A DNA stretch of 40,933 bases from Bdellovibrio sp. ZAP7 (GTDB lineage Bacteria > Bdellovibrionota_B > Oligoflexia > Oligoflexales > RGVZ01): assembly GCA_945900755.1 (NCBI GenBank), contig CAMDKS010000027.1:1-40933 (forward strand), written 5' to 3'. Shown piece by piece: positions 1 through 7,859 of this stretch. The position numbers and the translations under genes are program-made. Below the pieces are notes generated by a model, which worked only from the letters and a program-made list of their open reading frames with translations, was not told the DNA's origin and ran no database searches. How positions within the stretch are numbered: the stretch's first letter is position 1; each line of letters begins with the position of its first letter.

Positions 1-1
1 T

Positions 2-106
2 GCTCATCCCAAGAAGAATGAAATTATAGCGTTGCTAAATAAAATAAGTAAGGCAGCGAAGACTCAGAAGATGGTCGACGCTGCCAATAAGATTATCTTT
101 CAGTAA
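2..106 (+). CDS. C-terminal end of an unidentified protein (5' end outside window)
   Basis: An open plus-strand frame enters from the left edge and stops at TAA 104-106, giving 34 C-terminal residues. They are Lys/Ala-rich and look like an amphipathic helix (…NKISKAAKTQKMVDAANKII…). The stop lies 13 bp from the stop of the next, convergent gene, which is a normal tail-to-tail arrangement. No family can be assigned from so short a fragment, and a chance open frame is not excluded. Confidence 0.45.
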   Translation, partial: AHPKKNEIIALLNKISKAAKTQKMVDAANKIIFQ

Positions 107-119
107 CTTCTGGGTTACC

Positions 120-872
120 TTAGTGCTGACGAAGCAATTCGAGGCGCCATTGGTCAGAGGAAACAGCAAAATTATACATAGGTAGCAAATCGCAGTTAGG
201 CGAGGTTGCGATGCTCGCTGCCACTGCGACATTTACAAAATGAATGGCAGGGGATGCGTCACCGTCAAACGAAATTGAGGTGAATGGTGCCGTTCGTCCA
301 GGAAGAAGATTCGAACGAATGAAGACTGTTTCGTTTGGTGCCATTCTAAATGGAACGGACCAATTCTGTGAATAAATGGTAGCTGGCACATAGCCCGGCG
401 CCGTGTTTTGGAGACATGTATAGGCATATTCAGTCCCTGGAACGGGATTTTGCTGTGCGCTCGTTTTGAATACTAAAACAGAACATCCAGCAGACGCTGG
501 ACCGTCGATGGAAACAAAAATACTGCGTGCGCGCATTCCTCGCCCCTCGTTTATGGAGAAACGGTTTTGACCAATATTTCGAGCCACATCAGCGACTCCC
601 TCGGTCACGGTTCCTGCCTCCAAAATTGTGGCGTCACATGATGCAGGAAATTCGAAGCGAAGGGCGCTCACGTCTAATGGCGCAGCTAGAGTTAGTAGCC
701 CGCGCTCCATATGGCCGCCTTGGTATGCAATTTCGCCAAGAATAGTTTCCGTGTGGTCAAAGGTTCCGTCGTCTAATTGTGTAAATACTTTGGTTTCTGC
801 GCTTAGGGATGTTGTACGAGACAATACCATTGCACCCAATGCGACAGATGTAAAAAATGACTTCATTTTCAT
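120..872 (-). CDS. Exported protein of unknown function (250 aa)
   Basis: I do not recognise this protein. Its N-terminus is a typical signal peptide: KMK, then a hydrophobic stretch (about residues 5-20), with a likely cleavage after SLSA near residue 25. The mature part is rich in Thr, Ser, Ala and short hydrophobic segments, as in all-beta proteins, and has several Cys (for example in FPASCDAT and AGCSVLVF) that could form disulfides in the periplasm. The ATG is preceded by an AAAGGA ribosome-binding site. The gene is monocistronic, convergent with the fragment at the left edge and codirectional with the next exported protein. It is probably a periplasmic or surface protein; no catalytic motif is visible. 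Confidence 0.7.
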   Translation of the reverse strand: MKMKSFFTSVALGAMVLSRTTSLSAETKVFTQLDDGTFDHTETILGEIAYQGGHMERGLLTLAAPLDVSALRFEFPASCDATILEAGTVTEGVADVARNIGQNRFSINEGRGMRARSIFVSIDGPASAGCSVLVFKTSAQQNPVPGTEYAYTCLQNTAPGYVPATIYSQNWSVPFRMAPNETVFIRSNLLPGRTAPFTSISFDGDASPAIHFVNVAVAASIATSPNCDLLPMYNFAVSSDQWRLELLRQH

Positions 873-1002
873 AATTTAATTCCTTTCAAATTAAAATTTT
901 TCACTGGAAACAGATTTATTGTGCTTACGGTAGCAATAATCGACTGGTTAGTCCATCAGAAGTTAAATGAGCTTGGTTCTAAGAGTCAGAATTGACGTCG
1001 GA

Positions 1003-1593
1003 TTATTTTTTCTGACGTCCTCTAATTTTTGCCCAATACGACTTAGTTTCTGGGTGCTGCGAAGCAAGACGCGTTGCGATTTTCTGTAAAGGCTCACCGC
1101 CAATTTGGTGCATGGCCCCTAATATACGCTCGCAAACAAAGAGAGGATTGCCGTGCCGTGAATTTCGTGCATCCCGATAGGCGTGAGTTAATTCGTCACT
1201 GATTAGTTTTGAAGGTTTGCCCTCGTACCTCTTTCCAATTCTGGAGGCCGCATCGGCTCGAACTACCATCGCCTCGTCTTTGAGGCCCGAGACTAGAATT
1301 TGAGAACACAAGTCAGGCATGACATTCGCTTCGCATCGCTCAAGCCAGCCGATTCTCCACTGCCAAGCCCAGGCGCCCAAATTACGGTGACCTCGTTGCT
1401 GTTCAAAGGTCCATAGCTTGATGAGCTGGGCGTCCGTCATTTTATGGAAATACTGCCATTCGGTTTTCGTGGGCGCGATCTGGGGGTTAAATTCCGGAAA
1501 TCCATGGGGGGCTTGCGCTCCAAGGGACGGGGTTCCCCAAAGAGTGACCACAGTCAAGGTGGTCAGGATGGCTGTCTCTAAGATTTTTTTCAC
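1003..1593 (-). CDS. Exported alpha-helical protein, HEAT-like (196 aa)
   Basis: An unrecognised exported protein. It starts at a GTG codon (1591-1593) behind a GAGGG ribosome-binding site. Residues 1-25 form a signal peptide ending SLGAQA. The mature part is helical and Trp-rich around residues 60-85. The segment around residues 108-165 (…SGLKDEAMVVRADAASRIG…) resembles a HEAT-type repeat, with the acidic-hydrophobic pattern 'D..A.VR..AA..IG' typical of such helices. Such proteins usually act as scaffolds rather than enzymes, but no partner can be named from the neighbourhood. It is divergent from the PilZ gene and shares the intergenic region that holds the sigma-28-like promoter. Confidence 0.65.
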   Translation of the reverse strand: MKKILETAILTTLTVVTLWGTPSLGAQAPHGFPEFNPQIAPTKTEWQYFHKMTDAQLIKLWTFEQQRGHRNLGAWAWQWRIGWLERCEANVMPDLCSQILVSGLKDEAMVVRADAASRIGKRYEGKPSKLISDELTHAYRDARNSRHGNPLFVCERILGAMHQIGGEPLQKIATRLASQHPETKSYWAKIRGRQKK

Positions 1594-1645
1594 AGGCGTA
1601 ACCCTCTTAAATCATTAATTATTAAATATAATTTTATCTTTTAGC

Positions 1646-1672
1646 TAAAGTCTTTCTAAGGCGGGCCGAGCA
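1646..1672 (+). promoter_or_regulatory. Sigma-28 (FliA)-type promoter upstream of the GYF_2-PilZ gene
   Basis: The sequence reads TAAAGTCT, 11 nt, GCCGAGCA. The flagellar sigma-28 consensus is TAAAGTTT-N11-GCCGATAA, so the -35 box matches 7 of 8 positions, the spacer is exact, and the -10 box matches 6 of 8. Transcription would start near 1679 and leave a leader of about 65 nt ending in a strong ribosome-binding site (AAGGGAGG). Orientation and position fit the PilZ gene that follows. Confidence 0.6.
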
Positions 1673-1743
1673 ACCAAATACCTAGGTGGGACTAAGCACC
1701 CATGCAGGGTTTGGGGCTGATTAACAGTTAAGGGAGGCTTTCT

Positions 1744-2292
1744 ATGAGTGACAATAATTGGTTTGTTTTTCAGGGCAATCAACAGCAGGGGCCATTTGAC
1801 ACGGCAAAACTATCGGAAATGATCACTACTAAAATCATCGCTCAAGACGCATATATTTTCAAGGCCGGATGGAAAGATTGGCGGCCACTTGAGGATTGTT
1901 ATGTTGAAATTGGGATTCCGGGGCAACCTACTGAGCACTCTACCCCCGAGCGTCGGTTCGCCGCACCACGCGCTACGGTTCAAGGCCGGGTTATTGTCCA
2001 TAACAATGGACAATTGATCATTGGTAGTGGAGTCAATATTTCAACAACTGGAATTTTTGTGGAGACTCAGGAGCAAATTTTCACAATTGGTGAAAAGCTG
2101 AAGATTTCCTTGAGAATTGATGGTGTTTCAAGGGCCTTCAACGTGTTTGCACGAGTGGTTAGATTTAACTCCGATCCCCGCAATCCCGTGGGCTTTGGAT
2201 TGACGTTTGAGTCGTTAGATAAACACATTGGTGATGAAGTCGCACGAGTGGTTGCGGCCAAGTTATTGGCCTCACCAAGCAAAGTAGGTTAG
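1744..2292 (+). CDS. GYF_2 - PilZ domain protein
   Basis: A two-domain cytoplasmic protein (182 aa). Residues about 5-50 match the GYF_2 (DUF4339) domain: WFVFQGNQQQGPF…, then 'GWKDWRPL'. Residues about 66-175 form a PilZ domain, a known c-di-GMP receptor fold: an Arg-rich entry (ERRFAAPR, residues 69-76) followed by NISTTG (98-103), which fits the (D/N)xSxxG motif. The Arg motif is one residue longer than the classic RxxxR, so ligand binding needs testing. GYF_2 domains are thought to bind proteins or membranes, so this may be an adaptor linking c-di-GMP level to a motility or envelope partner. The start has an excellent ribosome-binding site. The sigma-28-like promoter upstream suggests coregulation with flagellar genes. 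The next gene follows after about 60 nt. Confidence 0.85.
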   Translation: MSDNNWFVFQGNQQQGPFDTAKLSEMITTKIIAQDAYIFKAGWKDWRPLEDCYVEIGIPGQPTEHSTPERRFAAPRATVQGRVIVHNNGQLIIGSGVNISTTGIFVETQEQIFTIGEKLKISLRIDGVSRAFNVFARVVRFNSDPRNPVGFGLTFESLDKHIGDEVARVVAAKLLASPSKVG

Positions 2293-2354
2293 GGAATCGT
2301 TAGCGCAGGGATGCAAGCAAAATTGTGTGTGCTAAACAAAATGAGGGTACTCAA

Positions 2355-3569
2355 ATGAGCAATAAAAAATTAAACCAAAAAATGAGCTGGACTAAGGATC
2401 TGACGGTCAATTCCGCAAAAAAAATGATTGATATGGGGCAGATTCTTTCGTGGGGAAACGGTCATCATGCGGCTAAGGTTTTGGGGGACAGCGGTTGCGA
2501 GGAGGTCGTTCGGTATATCGCTGTGCGGCTTGGAGATCGATATAGTGACAGGCTTTCGTCGGAGATCCTGGTTGAAAGTCTCTATGGAATTTTGACCGCG
2601 GTGGAAAACGAATCCGTCATGATTGCGTTCCTTGAGTCTTTGTTTGACAGTGAAGAATTTGAGAATATTACGCGACAATTAGTCGATATCAGCTTGGGTG
2701 GAGAGGTGGGGGAGACGCAAATTGAAAAAAATGTCGTGACAGTGGCCGTTTCGTTAATCTGCGAAATAGGGTTGAACGTTCATAGAATGGAGGAAGAGCA
2801 TCCTGGACAAATCGGAAAAAGTAAGGCGTTAACTGAGCACATTGCCACCTACCTTTTGAGCGTAAGTAATACAAATGTACAGACCGTACGGATCTGCTTG
2901 TTAAGATATTTCAGTCAAACTGAATACGGCAAAACCGTAAAAGTAAATTATTCAAGAATTATGAATCGTTTTGGCCACACAATTTACGAGGCGTTGTTTC
3001 AGCAGCTGTTTGTCAAAAAGAGTGAAAAAATCGCATCGCAATTTCTGCTTGAGAACTTGCCTTGTGGCTTAGAGGCGACCAATCGTGAGACGCAAATGAT
3101 TGTGCATGAGATGCTGAAACAATATATGTTTAAAGAATCGGAGCGGTTTTGTTTATTCATGCATCAGCTCGGAGCTCATCTATTGTCGGTTTCTCAAGAG
3201 GGAACCTTGTGCCTCGCCGCAGAAAATTATGCAAGACACCTCGTGTCCCTTTTTGCAGTGACCGATGAAATTGGGCATCGAGAATTGGCAAAAGAGGTTC
3301 TCCAAGAGCTCTACAGGTTTGCCCCGTATGGCGAATGCGCTGCCTGGATTCGTGAAATCGAAACAGCGCCATCAATCAAAAGATTGTTCCGAGAGATGGC
3401 TGTGGATTATCGTAAAAAAGTGGTCGAGACTGGGAAAGTAAACAAAGTCACAAGCCATTTCCGTAAATCTACGCGAGGCCGAAAACCCTCGATTGCTAAA
3501 GGTGACTTTGGGTTCTTAGAGCAAGTTCGAGTTCTAGGCGAATATGAAGTGCGTCACACGGCAGCATAG
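2355..3569 (+). CDS. Helical-repeat cytoplasmic protein of unknown function (404 aa)
   Basis: No family was recognised. The protein is almost entirely alpha-helical with no signal peptide. It has many short helices ending in Leu/Ile/Val patterns (for example residues 30-130 and 150-260), as in HEAT/ARM-like superhelical scaffolds, and a basic C-terminus (KSTRGRKPS). A GTG at 2325 would add ten residues, but ATG 2355 has GAGGG eight bases ahead and is preferred. It lies about 60 nt behind the GYF_2-PilZ gene on the same strand, so it is probably cotranscribed and may be the PilZ protein's partner; that link is inference. A bidirectional terminator follows. Confidence 0.75.
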   Translation: MSNKKLNQKMSWTKDLTVNSAKKMIDMGQILSWGNGHHAAKVLGDSGCEEVVRYIAVRLGDRYSDRLSSEILVESLYGILTAVENESVMIAFLESLFDSEEFENITRQLVDISLGGEVGETQIEKNVVTVAVSLICEIGLNVHRMEEEHPGQIGKSKALTEHIATYLLSVSNTNVQTVRICLLRYFSQTEYGKTVKVNYSRIMNRFGHTIYEALFQQLFVKKSEKIASQFLLENLPCGLEATNRETQMIVHEMLKQYMFKESERFCLFMHQLGAHLLSVSQEGTLCLAAENYARHLVSLFAVTDEIGHRELAKEVLQELYRFAPYGECAAWIREIETAPSIKRLFREMAVDYRKKVVETGKVNKVTSHFRKSTRGRKPSIAKGDFGFLEQVRVLGEYEVRHTAA

Positions 3570-3596
3570 TCCAACGCAATTTAAATGTAAAAAAGG

Positions 3597-3629
3597 ATCT
3601 GCTTACGGATTTTTCGTAGGCAGATTTTC
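3597..3629. terminator. Bidirectional intrinsic terminator between convergent genes
   Basis: An 11-bp inverted repeat with one G-T type mismatch (3597-3607 and 3615-3625) has a 7-nt loop. On the plus strand it is followed by TTTTCTTCT. On the minus strand it is followed by a run of T (the plus-strand A-run at 3589-3594). The stop codon of the minus-strand lipoprotein gene lies inside the stem, so one structure serves both genes. Confidence 0.7.
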
Positions 3630-4214
3630 TTCTGGTATATCGTCTGGCACCTCCGGCGGTAGTGGAGTCATCACGCCTGGGGTGGCATGAATGATGGAGT
3701 CACTACTCATTGGGAAGGTGATTTTAGATTTTGCGCCGAGGACATCTCTAATAAACCAAGATCCTTTTTCCTTTATTAACGCCACTGTATTTTCGGTTTG
3801 GATAATGGGCGCTGTTGAGAGATCAGTTGGGCGAACAGCACCCGAGCCGAGGTCTTTGTATTTTATGCGGAAGGTTATTTCCGTTTCGCGTGGAGTTCTG
3901 TCACGTCGTTCAATGATTTCGTACGTCTCTAAGTCGTAGTGTCGCTCAACATAGGCCTTTTTTATGGTTTCTTCTGAAGCACTGGCTAGGGCTTCTCGAA
4001 GTCGGCCGCTGGTGTAATCCACTAATTGATCACGTTGGGAACTATTGGTCATACTCATCGCTAAGTTTAAGTAATTTTGTACCACTTTTTCTGGGGCCAT
4101 CTCACCGCGTTGATCCCCGCCGCAGCTGCGAACACAGCCGCCCATGGTCAATGCAAGGACAATAATCGGCAGCAATTTTGTAGTTAAAATGCGCAACCGC
4201 CACGCTTGATGCAT
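3603..4214 (-). CDS. Lipoprotein with NTF2/DUF4878-like body
   Basis: A 203-residue lipoprotein. The signal peptide (WRLRILTTKLLPIIVLALTMGGC) ends in a lipobox-like MGGC with Cys27. The mature part begins with a short Gly/Asp linker and then PEKVVQNYLNLAM…, followed by alternating helices and strands ending in 'ALIKEKGSWFIRDVL'. That pattern is typical of small NTF2-like or DUF4878-type lipoproteins. A Pro-rich tail (residues about 180-203) closes the protein. The start has a strong ribosome-binding site (GAAGGAG). Upstream lie an 8-bp palindrome and a 10-bp-phased repeat. Function unknown; probably anchored in a membrane on the periplasmic side. Confidence 0.7.
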   Translation of the reverse strand: MHQAWRLRILTTKLLPIIVLALTMGGCVRSCGGDQRGEMAPEKVVQNYLNLAMSMTNSSQRDQLVDYTSGRLREALASASEETIKKAYVERHYDLETYEIIERRDRTPRETEITFRIKYKDLGSGAVRPTDLSTAPIIQTENTVALIKEKGSWFIRDVLGAKSKITFPMSSDSIIHATPGVMTPLPPEVPDDIPEENLPTKNP

Positions 4215-4239
4215 TATGAAACTCCTTCTGAACGACGTA

Positions 4240-4256
4240 CCAACAAATTTTGTTGG
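4240..4256. repeat. Perfect 8-bp inverted repeat upstream of the lipoprotein gene
   Basis: CCAACAAA T TTTGTTGG is a perfect palindrome with a one-base centre, 26 bp upstream of the lipoprotein start codon and just ahead of its ribosome-binding site. It could be an operator, or a small hairpin in the leader. It has no T-run and so is not a terminator. Confidence 0.5.
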
Positions 4257-4270
4257 ACAATATTGCTAAT

Positions 4271-4350
4271 TTCTCGATCATTCACTTTTATTCTATCACA
4301 TTCTATCAATTACTCTAAAATTCTCTCAAAACTCTCGCAAAATTGTCTAA
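4271..4350. repeat. Eight degenerate 10-bp tandem units, helically phased
   Basis: The stretch divides into eight consecutive 10-mers related to TTCTMTCAAA (clearest: TTCTATCACA, TTCTATCAAT, TTCTCTCAAA). The plus strand has only three G in 80 bases. The 10-bp period matches one helical turn. It lies in the gap upstream of the minus-strand lipoprotein gene, so it may be intrinsically curved promoter DNA, a phased protein-binding array, or a purine-rich leader on the minus-strand transcript. Confidence 0.55.
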
Positions 4351-4404
4351 ACTTACCCTTTAACTCGTCCTCATTTTCCTGGAGGTCGAATTCCCTTTAA
4401 GCGC

Positions 4405-5256
4405 TCAATGCTTGGGAGCCGACGTTGGGGCGGTTGTTGAAGGGTTTGCGGCACGGCTCCGCATTCGTTCCTGAAGGATGGTGGATTTGGGTAATTTAGT
4501 GGCAATGCCGCTGGTTGGTCGATCTGGAGAGGTCGTATATCTGTAGCTACCGTCAGCTGACGTGGTGCCGGTGGGAGCCGAGTTCACATTGGGGGAAGGG
4601 GAGGATTCTTGGGGGGCTGAGCCTGTGTTTATTGGCGATCCAGAATGTCCGCCAGAGGCGTCTGTTTTATGCAGTGCCCTTGCGTTTTTGCGACCAACGA
4701 GCGGTAAGGGCGCGGCATTTGGGGCGTCATTACCCGCTGCGGCCGATAGGAATGCGGCCTCAAAGGCTGGGATTTGGTCTGGGGTGACGGTTGAGATAGT
4801 AAAAGACCTCATTTTTTCGAGGTTGTTCAGGCTTGATTTAATGGCGAGCAATTTGCCGTCAACTAACAAAATGGTGGGGTATTCCGGATAGAATTTATTT
4901 GGCGTAAGTGCGACAGGAATGTTGACCTGTTTTAAGTAACTTAAGCGCGAAAAAACATTCGTAGCGCGACTGCGTCCGAGGAGCACTTGAATATTTACTT
5001 TGCGATATTGTGCAATAAAAAGAGAGGACACAATTTCACCGTCAGTTAAAAATGAGGTTGATAGCCAAATGCGAGTGGTGGCACCGCCGATGATGGTAAG
5101 TAAAGCTGCTCGGAGTTTTGCAAAATCTTGAAAGGCCAACGTCTCTGCTGCGACAGGTGCTGCGGCAGGTGCTGCGGCCAGTGATTGGGGCGGTAGGCCT
5201 GACGCCACAAAGCAAGCGACGAGTGCTCCAATGGTTAGGTGCTTACTGATAGACAT
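4405..5256 (-). CDS. Exported phospholipase-D-like protein lacking the HKD catalytic motif
   Basis: A 283-residue exported protein. After a signal peptide (GALVACFVASGLPPQSLAAA) comes a PLD-type half-domain: 'RIWLSTSFLTDGEIVSSLF', 'VNIQVLLGR', then 'YPTILLVDGKLLAIKSSLNN'. Active PLDs have HxK(x)4D at this last position. Here the His and Lys are replaced and only the Asp-Gly and following Ser/Asn remain, so hydrolysis by the usual mechanism is unlikely. The last 100 residues are low-complexity Ser/Pro/Thr. The ATG at 5254-5256 is preferred: a GTG at 5271 is in frame but overlaps rsmB, and the rsmB stop region supplies AAAGG. Translation is therefore probably coupled to rsmB. Confidence 0.7.
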   Translation of the reverse strand: MSISKHLTIGALVACFVASGLPPQSLAAAPAAAPVAAETLAFQDFAKLRAALLTIIGGATTRIWLSTSFLTDGEIVSSLFIAQYRKVNIQVLLGRSRATNVFSRLSYLKQVNIPVALTPNKFYPEYPTILLVDGKLLAIKSSLNNLEKMRSFTISTVTPDQIPAFEAAFLSAAAGNDAPNAAPLPLVGRKNARALHKTDASGGHSGSPINTGSAPQESSPSPNVNSAPTGTTSADGSYRYTTSPDRPTSGIATKLPKSTILQERMRSRAANPSTTAPTSAPKH

Positions 5257-5258
5257 GG

Positions 5259-6623
5259 TTAGCCTTTCCACTTAATGATGAATGCTCCGAATCCATCCAT
5301 TTCATCTTCATTTCCAGCATAGATCATGAGCAGGTTGTCTCGGGTGACGTACCTTTTAAAATAATCGGGTAGCCTTGAGACGGGGCTGATCAACTCGATT
5401 TTAGCGGCATAAGTGGATTTGATCCATTTTACATGAGCCTCTGTTTCTTCTGGCTCAAAACTACAAACGGAATAGACGAGCTCACCCCCGGGCTTGAGCA
5501 TGGTCAGTGCATGTTCGATCATTTTTCGCTGACGATCGGCGAGCTCTTTGATGCCGGATTCGTTTTTTTGCCATTTTCCTTCGGGGTGCCGACGAAGAAC
5601 GCCGAGACCCGTGCACGGCGCATCGAGAAGGAGACGGTCGGCGAGTGCCTCGGGTTTAAAATCCATGAAGTCCATATGCACCCATTGGATGGTGGAGCCG
5701 TGGCTGAGGCGCGTGGCGGTCTGGCGCGCTCGCTCTAACTGGGATTCACTTTTTTCAAGGGCAATAATTTTTTCAGCCCCAAGCTCGCAAATATGAGTGA
5801 GCTTGCCACCAGGACCCGCGGCGGCGTCGATGATGGTTAAGCCTTTTTCGAGATTGAGTAAATGTGGAATCACTTGGGAGGCTTGATCTTGAAAGGTAAA
5901 AAAACCTTGCCCAAACAAAGACTCTGGGCTTAAGTCTGGATATTTTTTCAATATTAGGCATCCTTTTAAGCTGCCTTTTTCTGATTTAATTTGCTCGTCT
6001 CGAAGTAGCGAATCTTGTAGGTCGTGCGGCGTGGATTTCATAGAATTGACGCGAATAAAAATTGGCGGTGGAATATTGTTGCCCGTGAGCATTTCTTTCG
6101 TGCGTTCAAATTTAAATCTCTCATGCCATCGCTTAACCAGCCAGTCAGGGTGAGAGAACTGAAGGGCCAAATAATCCACAGGATTTTTGACTTTATCGGG
6201 CTTTGGAAAATATTCGCCTCGGCGTGCAATTTGCCGAAGAACTCCGTTAACAAAGGGGACGGCTGAAGCCTCGCCTTTGCTACGAACGTATTCCACACTC
6301 TCGTTTACGGCCGCGCGGTCTGGGATGCGGTCCATATAATATATCTGGTAAGTGCCCAGTACCAATGCGGCGCGAACTTGTGGAGAAACTTTTTTGAGGT
6401 CTCTTTTTTTACAAGTGTGTTGAAGAATCCAATATATTTTTTTGTGCCAGCGAAGTCCACCGTAGAGAATCTCCTTGGTTAGGTTTCGGTCGATTCGCTT
6501 TAAGTCGCCGGTATTTGCAAGGTACAACTCATCCAAAATTTCATCGGGCTTTCTGTTTTTTTCCATAACCGCAACGAAGGCATCAAAGGCGATGAGGCGA
6601 GATATAGTTACTTTGGCGGTCAA
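5259..6623 (-). CDS. rsmB: 16S rRNA (cytosine-967-C5)-methyltransferase
   Basis: Methylates C967 of 16S rRNA using S-adenosylmethionine. Residues about 1-145 form the NusB-like RNA-binding domain (RNLTKEILYGGLRW…, 'RAAVNESVEYVRS'). Residues about 160-450 form the Rossmann methyltransferase: SAM loop DAAAGPGGKLTHI, the m5C motif DAPCTGLG with Cys337, and the catalytic YSVCSFEPEE with Cys387. Both Cys of the RNA m5C family are present. Its 454 residues are near the family's usual length. It starts at TTG (6621-6623) behind GGAG; no ATG lies nearby. The end overlaps the ribosome-binding region of the PLD-like gene. The glycosyltransferase gene lies 105 nt upstream on the same strand. Confidence 0.93.
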   Translation of the reverse strand: MTAKVTISRLIAFDAFVAVMEKNRKPDEILDELYLANTGDLKRIDRNLTKEILYGGLRWHKKIYWILQHTCKKRDLKKVSPQVRAALVLGTYQIYYMDRIPDRAAVNESVEYVRSKGEASAVPFVNGVLRQIARRGEYFPKPDKVKNPVDYLALQFSHPDWLVKRWHERFKFERTKEMLTGNNIPPPIFIRVNSMKSTPHDLQDSLLRDEQIKSEKGSLKGCLILKKYPDLSPESLFGQGFFTFQDQASQVIPHLLNLEKGLTIIDAAAGPGGKLTHICELGAEKIIALEKSESQLERARQTATRLSHGSTIQWVHMDFMDFKPEALADRLLLDAPCTGLGVLRRHPEGKWQKNESGIKELADRQRKMIEHALTMLKPGGELVYSVCSFEPEETEAHVKWIKSTYAAKIELISPVSRLPDYFKRYVTRDNLLMIYAGNEDEMDGFGAFIIKWKG

Positions 6624-6728
6624 GGACGTTTTCTCCGAAATCCAGAAACGGATTTACTAATAAGAGTATTGGGTGGTTACGAGGAGAGTTCTCTGTGATT
6701 TAAATAATGATCCTGACATTATTATACT

Positions 6729-7859
6729 CTATTTGACGCTGACCTCAAGAATCTGAAGGTATATTCCATAAGTCTTCTCTACCATGACTTGGGGGCTGCA
6801 AGTGGCGTGTGCCCAAGTCAGAGCCTCCTCGGCCAAAAGAGCTCTCAGCTTTGGCTCGTCAGCTAAGCGTAACATCCCCTCGTACAATGCTGAAGGGTCG
6901 CCAGGCATGACTGTCAGCCCGTTGACACCCGTATGGATCAATTCTGGTATGCCCTCGACGAAACTTCCGATCACGGTTGTTTTCGCCATCATAGCTTCAA
7001 CGATCGTGCTGCCTAAACCCTCTGAGAGGCTTGGGATTGCAAATAAATCGGCGCCTAATAGCAACTCGACAACGTCTTTGCGGAACCCTAGAAAGGCCAC
7101 GTGCCCAGATTTCACCAATGCGCGAGCTGTTGATTTAAGTTTTTTGTCTAATGGCCCCTCTCCCGCAATCAGAAGGCGAGACTGCGGGCGCTCGCGAACG
7201 AGGTGGCGAAAGGCCTCGATGAGAATAAAAAGTCCCTTGTCAGGCACAAGTCTAGATGCAGAAAGAATAAAAAAAGTTCCCTCTGGACTCAGACCTTTGG
7301 TGCGTTGGATCGCGGATCGAGCTCTAGCCTTATCGTCGGCCTCGCACGGAAACGCTTTTTTGGAGCTGCGAATAGTGGCAATCCTATTCCCGTCAACCCC
7401 ATCGTCTATAAGAATTCCCCGAATGAATTCAGAGACGGTAATAAAGTGATTGACCATAGGGCTCTCAAACTTCATTCGAGAAAATAGGTTGCTGCGAATT
7501 TTTGCAGGAATTCTGCGATGCACAATCAACTTGATCTCTGGGCAAAAATATCGTTTTAACCAAAAAGCAAACGTGTGACTTTTTCCGCAGTGAGCGTGAA
7601 TAATTTTTATGCTGTGTTCGCGGCAAAAGGCACGGGCACGGAGCATAGCAAAGGGATTCAAAGCCGCACTTCGTGCAAATGAAAAATGGCCTTTAATTTG
7701 CGAACGAGATTTATACCAGAGTTTGGATTGATTAGGTGTCGCAAGGTAATGCTCAATATTCATGTCTTTAGATTCGCGAATGAGCGTCGCTATCTGGCTT
7801 TGACCGCCTCCCCAGGTTGTGGCGCTGTCAATATGTAGAACTCTAATCGGTGCAATCAT
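6729..7859 (-). CDS. Glycosyltransferase family 4 (GT-B fold)
   Basis: Transfers a sugar from a nucleotide donor to a lipid or polysaccharide acceptor in the cytoplasm; the substrates are unknown. The N-terminal GT-B half begins VLHIDSATTWGGGQSQ (Gly-rich loop) and includes 'IIHAHCGKSH'. The C-terminal half has 'FILSASRLVPDKGLFILIEAF' and 'GEGPL', then the EX7E motif with Glu280 and Glu288 (SEGLGSTIVEAM), as in GT4 retaining enzymes. At 376 residues it is the usual size. It has no surrounding polysaccharide cluster, so it may act in LPS or envelope glycan modification. The ATG at 7857-7859 has only a weak ribosome-binding site. Confidence 0.85.
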   Translation of the reverse strand: MIAPIRVLHIDSATTWGGGQSQIATLIRESKDMNIEHYLATPNQSKLWYKSRSQIKGHFSFARSAALNPFAMLRARAFCREHSIKIIHAHCGKSHTFAFWLKRYFCPEIKLIVHRRIPAKIRSNLFSRMKFESPMVNHFITVSEFIRGILIDDGVDGNRIATIRSSKKAFPCEADDKARARSAIQRTKGLSPEGTFFILSASRLVPDKGLFILIEAFRHLVRERPQSRLLIAGEGPLDKKLKSTARALVKSGHVAFLGFRKDVVELLLGADLFAIPSLSEGLGSTIVEAMMAKTTVIGSFVEGIPELIHTGVNGLTVMPGDPSALYEGMLRLADEPKLRALLAEEALTWAHATCSPQVMVEKTYGIYLQILEVSVK

